Assembly: GCA_038323965.1 (NCBI GenBank)
Contig: JBBQHM010000073.1
Span: forward strand, 1-10,637
Origin: JBBQHM01 sp038323965
Lineage (GTDB): Bacteria > Verrucomicrobiota > Verrucomicrobiia > Chthoniobacterales > UBA10450
Direction: 5' to 3'
Length of the DNA: 10,637 nucleotides
The position numbers and the translations under genes are program-made. This document shows positions 6,332-10,637 of this stretch, one piece after another. A model generated the notes under the pieces. It was given only the letters and a program-made list of their open reading frames with translations, ran no database searches and had not been told where the DNA came from. How positions within the stretch are numbered: position 1 is the first letter of the stretch; every line of letters begins with the position of its first letter.

Positions 6332-7942
6332 CTACCGCGCCGCAGTGCCGGCAAACTCTGGGCTTCTATCCGGGAATAGTGGCTTAAAAACCGAAGCCTT
6401 GAGGTATAACTTCGATCTCTCCTGAGAAGCGCGGATTGTCAGCGGGTCAGTAAAGTAAGTATCGTGCAGATTGGTCTCGACTTGATCTACCTTATCCTGC
6501 TGCACCAGTAGGAAATCCGCGTCCATCCTCGCAGGCATGTTACCTTTCTCATAGTATCCCACACGGGTAAAGTCGCCAAGTATCCACGGCAGTGGATAGG
6601 GACTCTCACGTATGATGTGACCTACCAGATGATAGTAGGTTGGGTTGAGCCTGGCAGACTCAAGGAGTGGATCAGTTAACTTATAAATATCGTTGAAAGT
6701 CTGAACATATACGTATGGCTCGCTCTCGGTCGTGCATTGGTAGTAGTTAAGCCATACGCAATAGGAGAGCGAAGCTGCGAGAGCGATGCTGGCGGCAACT
6801 ATCCCGAGAGATTTCAACCTGGCAGGCAGGGTCGTGATTGCGGTCCCAAATAAGAAGAGGAAAGGCCAGACTACGCTGATGATGCACCAGGGCGTTTTGT
6901 ATCGGACGATGCTATATCCCGCAAGGATACCGACAGCCACGATAGCGAGGTAGCGCAGTCGCAGGTCACGCAGAAAGAGGGTGAATAGGCTGCAAAGCAG
7001 CCCGATCAACACCGGCCATTCGTAGCGAGCGACCAGCTTTAGGAAATAAAACCAGGGCTTTTCATGCCCATTGCCGGCGTGCCCGGTTTCAAACCAGGCG
7101 GCAAAACATTTATAGAGACCCTTGAGTCCGCTCCAGTGGAAGAAGGTGCCGGAATAGAAGAAGATGATAGCGAAGACGCCCGCGGCGACGATTACGATAA
7201 CGTCGACGTAATCCCAAGTCTGCTTTGCAATCCGCGCGTCTGCGGCTGGTTTAATTTGGTGCGAAACGTACGCTACGACCAGCGCGATGGCGGCGCAGCC
7301 AAGATGGATAATGTAGGTCTCCTTAGTCAGGATCATCCCGGCTATACCCATGCCGACACACCAGAGGTACTGGCGCGTTCCAAACTTCCAGAGTCCTAGG
7401 ATTCCCAGGAGGAAAAGAGTGGAGAAGAGTAGTAGCCAGACTTCGTGGATGGCGTAGCGACCGTAGAAGACAAAGCCTGGCGATACGGCCATCGCGAGAG
7501 CTGCTAACCGGCAGGTGCGACGTCCGAAGATCGGTTCGAAGCGCATGCATAACCAAATGCAGAATGTGCTCGCCAGGACGACTGGTAAACGAAGCGCCCA
7601 CACTCCGCGGCCGAAAAGAGTTTGCGATAGGAAGAGAATATAAAAGTGAAGCGGGCCGTGATAATTCGTTGGGTCGTAGCGGTAAAAGCCGTTTTTCACC
7701 ATCTGGTCGACAAACCAACCGTTAATCCCTTCGTCAAAGTGCGCCGGTTTAATTCCTAGCAGGAGGAAACGCAGGAACGCGCCGAGAATGATGATGGTCC
7801 ACGGCACCCAGTCGCGGTCGAGATAGCCCAGCGGACCGCCGCCGGCGTCGACCGGCGTGGGAGTTTTCCCTCGCGCGCCACTGGGTCCGCTGCTAGTACG
7901 CGCGGCGATGCGTATTTTAGTGACAGGCGGCTGCGGCTTCAT
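6332..7942 (-). CDS. Agl23/TIGR03663-like membrane protein (GT-C type)
   Basis: A polytopic protein of about 536 residues resembling the TIGR03663 family (named flippase activity-associated protein Agl23), related to the ArnT/PMT class of GT-C glycosyltransferases. The first hydrophobic segment (WTIIILGAFLRFLLLG) is followed by PAHFDEGI (Asp70, Glu71), the acidic pair of the first outer loop. Then come YHGPLHFYIL (94-103), FYGRYAIHEVWLL and the TKETY motif before the next segments. A soluble tail of about 140 residues ends the protein. Such proteins are thought to handle polyprenyl-phosphate sugars at the outer membrane face. The start is uncertain. ATG 7942 (or TTG 7951) overlaps the 5' end of rmlB on the other strand, while GTG 7807 would start just before the first membrane segment and leave about 100 bases for promoters. 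The N-terminal 45 residues are Pro/Gly/basic and unlike the rest. The next gene follows closely, so an operon is likely. Confidence 0.82.
   Translation of the reverse strand: MKPQPPVTKIRIAARTSSGPSGARGKTPTPVDAGGGPLGYLDRDWVPWTIIILGAFLRFLLLGIKPAHFDEGINGWFVDQMVKNGFYRYDPTNYHGPLHFYILFLSQTLFGRGVWALRLPVVLASTFCIWLCMRFEPIFGRRTCRLAALAMAVSPGFVFYGRYAIHEVWLLLFSTLFLLGILGLWKFGTRQYLWCVGMGIAGMILTKETYIIHLGCAAIALVVAYVSHQIKPAADARIAKQTWDYVDVIVIVAAGVFAIIFFYSGTFFHWSGLKGLYKCFAAWFETGHAGNGHEKPWFYFLKLVARYEWPVLIGLLCSLFTLFLRDLRLRYLAIVAVGILAGYSIVRYKTPWCIISVVWPFLFLFGTAITTLPARLKSLGIVAASIALAASLSYCVWLNYYQCTTESEPYVYVQTFNDIYKLTDPLLESARLNPTYYHLVGHIIRESPYPLPWILGDFTRVGYYEKGNMPARMDADFLLVQQDKVDQVETNLHDTYFTDPLTIRASQERSKLYLKASVFKPLFPDRSPEFAGTAAR
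7840..7857. repeat. Short inverted repeat between divergent genes
   Basis: CGCCGG and CCGGCG flank a six-base spacer, 51 bases before the rmlB start and inside or just upstream of the Agl23-like gene depending on its start. It might be an operator for one or both divergent genes. In such GC-rich sequence a chance origin is also likely. Confidence 0.25.
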
Positions 7943-8918
7943 TGGGAGCAACTTTATTCGCTACATTTTGCAGCATGGCAAGCCGGTGTACGTGACGAAT
8001 GTTGATGCGCTGACTTATGCGGGGAATCCGGCGAATCTGGCTGGGGTGGCGGAGCAGTACCCGGATCGTTATAAGTTTTGCAAGGGCGACATTGCCGCGG
8101 TGGGCAAGATGGACACGCTGTTTGTGGAGCAGCGCTTTGACTCGGTAATTAATTTCGCGGCGGAATCGCACGTCGATCGCAGCATTAGTTCACCGCAGAA
8201 TTTCGTGCACACCAACATTGTCGGCACGAGCGTGCTGCTGGATTGCGCACGGCGGAACGGCGTTCGGCGTTTTGTCCAAATCTCCACGGACGAGGTCTAT
8301 GGGTCGCTTGGGGAAACCGGCAAGTTCACCGAGCAAACACCGCTGGACGCGAGCTCGCCTTATTCGGCAAGCAAGGCCGGTGCGGATTTGATTGCTTTGG
8401 CTTCATTTAAAACGTTCGGCCAGGACGTGGTAGTCACGCGTTGCTCCAATAACTACGGTCCGTATCAATTCCCGGAAAAACTGATCCCGCTCATGATCAT
8501 CAAGGCGATGCGCGACGAAGCGCTGCCGGTGTATGGCGACGGCTTGAATGTGCGAGATTGGATCCACGTCGAGGATCATTGCATCGGCATCCTCGCCGCT
8601 CTGCAAAAGGGGAAACCTGGCGGCGTTTACAATTTTGGCGGCAATAGCGAGATGGTGAACATCGAAGTGGTGAAGTTGATCCTGGCAAAGCTCGGAAAGC
8701 CGGAATCGCTCATCTCGTTTGTTACAGATCGGCTGGGGCACGATCGTCGTTACGCAATCGATTCGTCGTTTGCCCAGCTCGAACTCGGCTGGGAACCGCG
8801 ACACACCTTCAAGCGTGGAATCGAAGAGACGATTGATTGGTATTTAGACCACAAATCCTGGTGGCAGGAATTGCTGGGGCGCGCAGGCCGCTATGAGCGC
8901 GCGGCCCCGATGCCGTAG
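7908..8918 (+). CDS. rmlB: dTDP-glucose 4,6-dehydratase
   Basis: The enzyme converts dTDP-D-glucose to dTDP-4-keto-6-deoxy-D-glucose, the second step of dTDP-L-rhamnose synthesis, in the cytoplasm. The 336 residues match the usual RmlB length. The NAD-binding TGGCGFIGSNF is at 6-16, NVDALTYAGN (31-40) binds the cofactor ribose region, and FAAESHVDRS (83-92) is typical. The catalytic TDE is Thr127-Asp128-Glu129, and the YSASK pair is Tyr152/Lys156. CSNNYGPYQFPEKLIP and the GLNVRDWIHVEDH motif for nucleotide-sugar binding are also present. ATG 7908 is chosen because it begins exactly at MRILVTGG; an in-frame GTG-type extension to 7857 adds residues unlike the family. No Shine-Dalgarno site is visible. 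rmlD lies two genes downstream, while rmlA and rmlC are outside the window. The gene is divergent from the Agl23-like gene, with overlapping 5' ends possible. Confidence 0.97.
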   Translation: MRILVTGGCGFIGSNFIRYILQHGKPVYVTNVDALTYAGNPANLAGVAEQYPDRYKFCKGDIAAVGKMDTLFVEQRFDSVINFAAESHVDRSISSPQNFVHTNIVGTSVLLDCARRNGVRRFVQISTDEVYGSLGETGKFTEQTPLDASSPYSASKAGADLIALASFKTFGQDVVVTRCSNNYGPYQFPEKLIPLMIIKAMRDEALPVYGDGLNVRDWIHVEDHCIGILAALQKGKPGGVYNFGGNSEMVNIEVVKLILAKLGKPESLISFVTDRLGHDRRYAIDSSFAQLELGWEPRHTFKRGIEETIDWYLDHKSWWQELLGRAGRYERAAPMP

Positions 8919-8923
8919 TTTGC

Positions 8924-8952
8924 TTGCCAGGCCGCCGTCGATTTGTTAAACC
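8924..8952 (+). promoter_or_regulatory. Possible sigma-70-type promoter
   Basis: TTGCCA (8924-8929, five of six consensus bases) is followed after 17 bases by TAAACC (8947-8952, three of six). It would start transcription near 8959, ahead of the small peptide gene, giving the peptide and glycosyltransferase a promoter separate from rmlB. The -10 match is poor and the sigma factor preference of this organism is unknown. Confidence 0.2.
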
Positions 8953-8958
8953 GCGTAG

Positions 8959-8974
8959 CGTGCGTCATCGCACG
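8959..8974 (+). promoter_or_regulatory. Hairpin abutting the peptide gene's ribosome site
   Basis: CGTGCG and CGCACG form a six-base-pair stem with a TCAT loop. The last stem base (G8974) is the first base of the GGAGGT ribosome binding site. There is no following T run, so it is not a terminator. It could influence access of ribosomes to the peptide gene. Confidence 0.45.
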
Positions 8975-8979
8975 GAGGT
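8974..8979 (+). promoter_or_regulatory. Strong ribosome binding site GGAGGT
   Basis: GGAGGT lies eight bases before the CTG at 8988. It is the best Shine-Dalgarno match noted in the window, where most genes have none, and it fixes the start of the small peptide gene. Confidence 0.75.
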
Positions 8980-8987
8980 ATTCCACC

Positions 8988-9116
8988 CTGAAAAGCAAAA
9001 AGACAAAACAGATTGCGCCAAAGCCTAAAATCCAGGATCTCGCGCCGACCAAAGATGCGAAGGGCGGCGGGACGGTGATTCAGCAGGAACGCACGGCGTC
9101 GTTCTTTCATTCCTGA
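8988..9116 (+). CDS. Small double-glycine peptide (42 aa), CTG start
   Basis: The open frame encodes 42 residues. Its N-terminus is Lys-rich (MKSKKTKQ), then come KPKIQDLAP (12-20), TKDAKGGG (21-28), and a tail of 14 residues with QQERTASFFHS at its end. The DLxPxKDxKGG pattern recalls many short uncharacterised bacterial peptides. It also resembles leader peptides cut after a double glycine, which would release a tail of about 14 residues. Support for a real gene comes from GGAGGT at the right distance, a plausible composition, and an exact CTGA overlap with the glycosyltransferase gene that follows. The start must be CTG at 8988 or, less likely, TTG at 8943, which would bury the ribosome site inside the gene. 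No Cys is present, so lanthionine or disulfide chemistry is excluded. No ABC transporter or C39 peptidase is in the window. Function is unknown; a modified peptide precursor is one possibility. Confidence 0.6.
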   Translation: MKSKKTKQIAPKPKIQDLAPTKDAKGGGTVIQQERTASFFHS

Positions 9117-10330
9117 GGATTGCGGTCTGCGTCATCGCCCGGGACGAAGAGCGTTTTCTGGCGGGATGTTTGGAATCGGTGCGCGGAATCGCGGACGAGA
9201 TCGTACTCGTTGATACCGGTTCGCGGGACGAAACGATCAAAATTGCGCGCTCATTCGGTGCGCGTGTTCTTCCGCATAAGTGGCGCGATGATTTTGCAGC
9301 AGCGCGGAATGCCGGCCTTGAAGTCGCGACCGGCGATTGGATTTTATGCATTGATGCGGATGAGCGACTCGAAGCGCCGACGGTTCTGCGCAAACAAATC
9401 GAGCGCACGCAAAGTGCCGTGGGCGGGTTCGTGATCGAGCGTCGCGATCAGGTGAAAGATCGCGATTCCGGCCGCGCGCTTGTCCACGCGGTAGGAATCG
9501 TGCGCGTGTTGCGCAGACATCCGGCTATTCGATTCGTGGGCGCCGTGCATGAACGTCCGGGCGAGACAGTCCTGGCGTGTGGACTACGGCTAGGGGTCCT
9601 GACAGGCATGTGCCTGGCGCATCTGGTCAGCGCCTTGCCTGAGCGAACGCTGCGCGCGAAGCAGCGCCGCTACCTCCGGCTGCTTGATCGCGAGCTGAGC
9701 AAAGATCCGCATGAGCCGTGGTTTCGCTACTATCGCGGTAAGACGCGCTGGTATCTCGACGATCCGGAAGCCGCGCTTGAGGATTTCCGTGCGGTGGAGC
9801 GTTCAAAGCGCGCATATCGATTTCTGCGCGCGTCGGCTTCGTGCATGCGTGCTCTGCTTTTGCATGAAGGCGGGCGCGGAAGCGAAGCGTGGCGCGCGAT
9901 CCGAAAAAGTCTCCAGACTTTTCCGCGCCAATCGCTGGCACACTCGGCTGCGGGGGAAATTCTTTATGGGCAACGCAGGTTCGCCGAAGCGGCGCGGGAA
10001 TTTCGCCGCGTGAGATTGTCGCTATGCGCGGCCGAAGCTGTCCACGGTGACTATTATATCGCTCCGGAAACTCGTGCCTACAAACTCGGCTGCTGCACGC
10101 TGGCCTTGGGCCGAATGGAAGCAGCCACGCGGGAATTCGGTCGTGGGATCGCGGCGAATGCGGCCGATGCCGGCTGCTATTTCGGGATGGCACATGTCGC
10201 CTTGCACAAGGGCGACCGAAGCGGCGCGATGAATTTCGTCCGCGCCGCGATCGCGCGCGACCCGGAATGGCGCGCACCGCGAAAGTTGAGGGCCGCGCTG
10301 GCGACAAAAACGCGGAAGCGTGCATCGTAG
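9113..10330 (+). CDS. GT2 glycosyltransferase with TPR-like C-terminal half
   Basis: The N-terminal GT-A domain begins RIAVCVIARDEERFLAGCL and contains VDTGSRDET (33-41), HKWRDDFAAARNAGLEVATGDW, and the metal/nucleotide-sugar motif CIDADERLE (Asp81, Asp83). From about residue 200 the protein is helical, with four TPR-like units, for example YRGKTRWYLDDPEAALEDF, AGEILYGQRRFAEAAREF and YFGMAHVALHKGDRSGAM. GT2 enzymes of this layout transfer sugars from nucleotide donors; the TPR part may bind a peptide, protein or lipid carrier. The start is set by the frame. It opens at 9029 and holds no ATG, GTG or TTG until TTG 9170, which lies inside the first Rossmann-like helix. CTG 9113, overlapping the TGA of the peptide gene as CTGA, restores the complete domain (405 residues). 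Placement between rmlB and rmlD suggests a dTDP-sugar donor. rmlD starts six bases after its stop. Confidence 0.88.
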   Translation: MRIAVCVIARDEERFLAGCLESVRGIADEIVLVDTGSRDETIKIARSFGARVLPHKWRDDFAAARNAGLEVATGDWILCIDADERLEAPTVLRKQIERTQSAVGGFVIERRDQVKDRDSGRALVHAVGIVRVLRRHPAIRFVGAVHERPGETVLACGLRLGVLTGMCLAHLVSALPERTLRAKQRRYLRLLDRELSKDPHEPWFRYYRGKTRWYLDDPEAALEDFRAVERSKRAYRFLRASASCMRALLLHEGGRGSEAWRAIRKSLQTFPRQSLAHSAAGEILYGQRRFAEAAREFRRVRLSLCAAEAVHGDYYIAPETRAYKLGCCTLALGRMEAATREFGRGIAANAADAGCYFGMAHVALHKGDRSGAMNFVRAAIARDPEWRAPRKLRAALATKTRKRAS

Positions 10331-10336
10331 CCGCGG

Positions 10337-10637
10337 ATGAAACGATCGGCGATTATTATCGGGGCGGGGGGCCGCCTCGGCGCCGCGCTCATGCGTGAAT
10401 GGTGCGACGAGTTTGACGTCACCGGCTTCGATCACCGGCAGCTCGACGTCGGCGATTTCGATGCTGTCCGCGAAAAGCTCCGCTCGAAACATTTCGAGGT
10501 GCTGGTGAATTGTGCGGCACAGACCAACGTCGACCGCTGCGAAAGCGAGCGGGAGGAAGCATTTCGCGTGAACGGAGAAGCGGCCGGCATTCTGGCGGAC
10601 ATCTGCGAACGCAAAGGCGCGCGCATGATTCATATCA
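10337..10637 (+). CDS. rmlD: dTDP-4-dehydrorhamnose reductase, N-terminal part
   Basis: The gene begins at ATG 10337 and runs off the window after 100 codons. RmlD reduces dTDP-4-dehydro-L-rhamnose to dTDP-L-rhamnose with NADPH or NADH. The visible part has the nucleotide-binding AIIIGAGGRLGAALM, then LDVGDFDAV (the usual Asp after the second strand), and VLVNCAAQTNVDRCESEREEAFRVNGEAAGILADICERKGARMIHI. The last stretch closely follows the RmlD pattern NxAAxTxVDxAExxxxxAxxVN. The YxxxK catalytic pair lies outside the window. It is spaced six bases from the glycosyltransferase stop, so it belongs to the same transcript as the peptide and glycosyltransferase genes, and probably rmlB. Confidence 0.92.
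   Translation, partial: MKRSAIIIGAGGRLGAALMREWCDEFDVTGFDHRQLDVGDFDAVREKLRSKHFEVLVNCAAQTNVDRCESEREEAFRVNGEAAGILADICERKGARMIHI

Noticed and set aside
8943..9116. TTG 8943 as start of the small peptide gene
   Set aside because: It would place GGAGGT within the coding sequence and add an N-terminus unlike a Lys-rich leader; CTG 8988 has ideal spacing.
9627..10633. Long - strand open frames opposite the glycosyltransferase and rmlD
   Set aside because: Arg/Ser/Pro-rich translations typical of the antisense of GC-rich genes; the + strand products are well supported.

Overview
The window is a GC-rich stretch (roughly mid-to-high 50s % by eye) of a bacterial chromosome. It is dense, with short intergenic gaps, few clear Shine-Dalgarno sites and frequent GTG, TTG and CTG starts. 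The tRNA lacks an encoded CCA. Several products (an Agl23/TIGR03663-type membrane protein, a Peptidase_Mx-type metallopeptidase, a short DLxPxKDxKGG peptide) fit Verrucomicrobiota or a neighbouring phylum. That placement is an inference from gene content, not a proven assignment. No insertion sequence, phage gene, CRISPR array or replication origin was seen.

Left part (1-2712): the C-terminal end of a sulfite-oxidase-family molybdoenzyme carries a perfect 20-bp palindrome inside its coding sequence. A 120-base gap without a recognisable gene follows. Then come two genes on the + strand separated by a single base: an HExxH metallopeptidase and a divergent D-Ala-D-Ala-ligase-like ATP-grasp enzyme. 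A class II tRNA-Leu(GAG) lies on the - strand, tail to tail with the ATP-grasp gene.

Middle part (2713-4535): a 124-base divergent gap separates the tRNA from a + strand run of three closely packed genes. They encode a PHP-family metal-dependent hydrolase, a small predicted lipoprotein and a FabZ-like hot-dog dehydratase that starts with TTG. The last gene overlaps the next, convergent gene by 32 bases.

Right part (4504-10637): two large polytopic membrane proteins on the - strand, an unnamed GT-C-like protein and an Agl23/TIGR03663-like protein, face away from a + strand dTDP-rhamnose cluster. The cluster order is rmlB, a 42-residue peptide gene with a strong ribosome binding site and a CTG start, a GT2 glycosyltransferase with a TPR-like C-terminal half, and rmlD (cut by the window end). 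The peptide and glycosyltransferase genes overlap by four bases (CTGA).

Taken together, rmlB and rmlD would supply dTDP-L-rhamnose or its 4-keto precursor, the GT2 enzyme could transfer a sugar, and the membrane proteins could act on lipid-linked sugars at the outer face of the membrane. The most unusual element is the small double-glycine peptide wired by overlap to the glycosyltransferase. It is missed by an ORF search that uses only ATG/GTG/TTG starts or a 60-residue cut-off, and the glycosyltransferase is then called with a truncated N-terminus.
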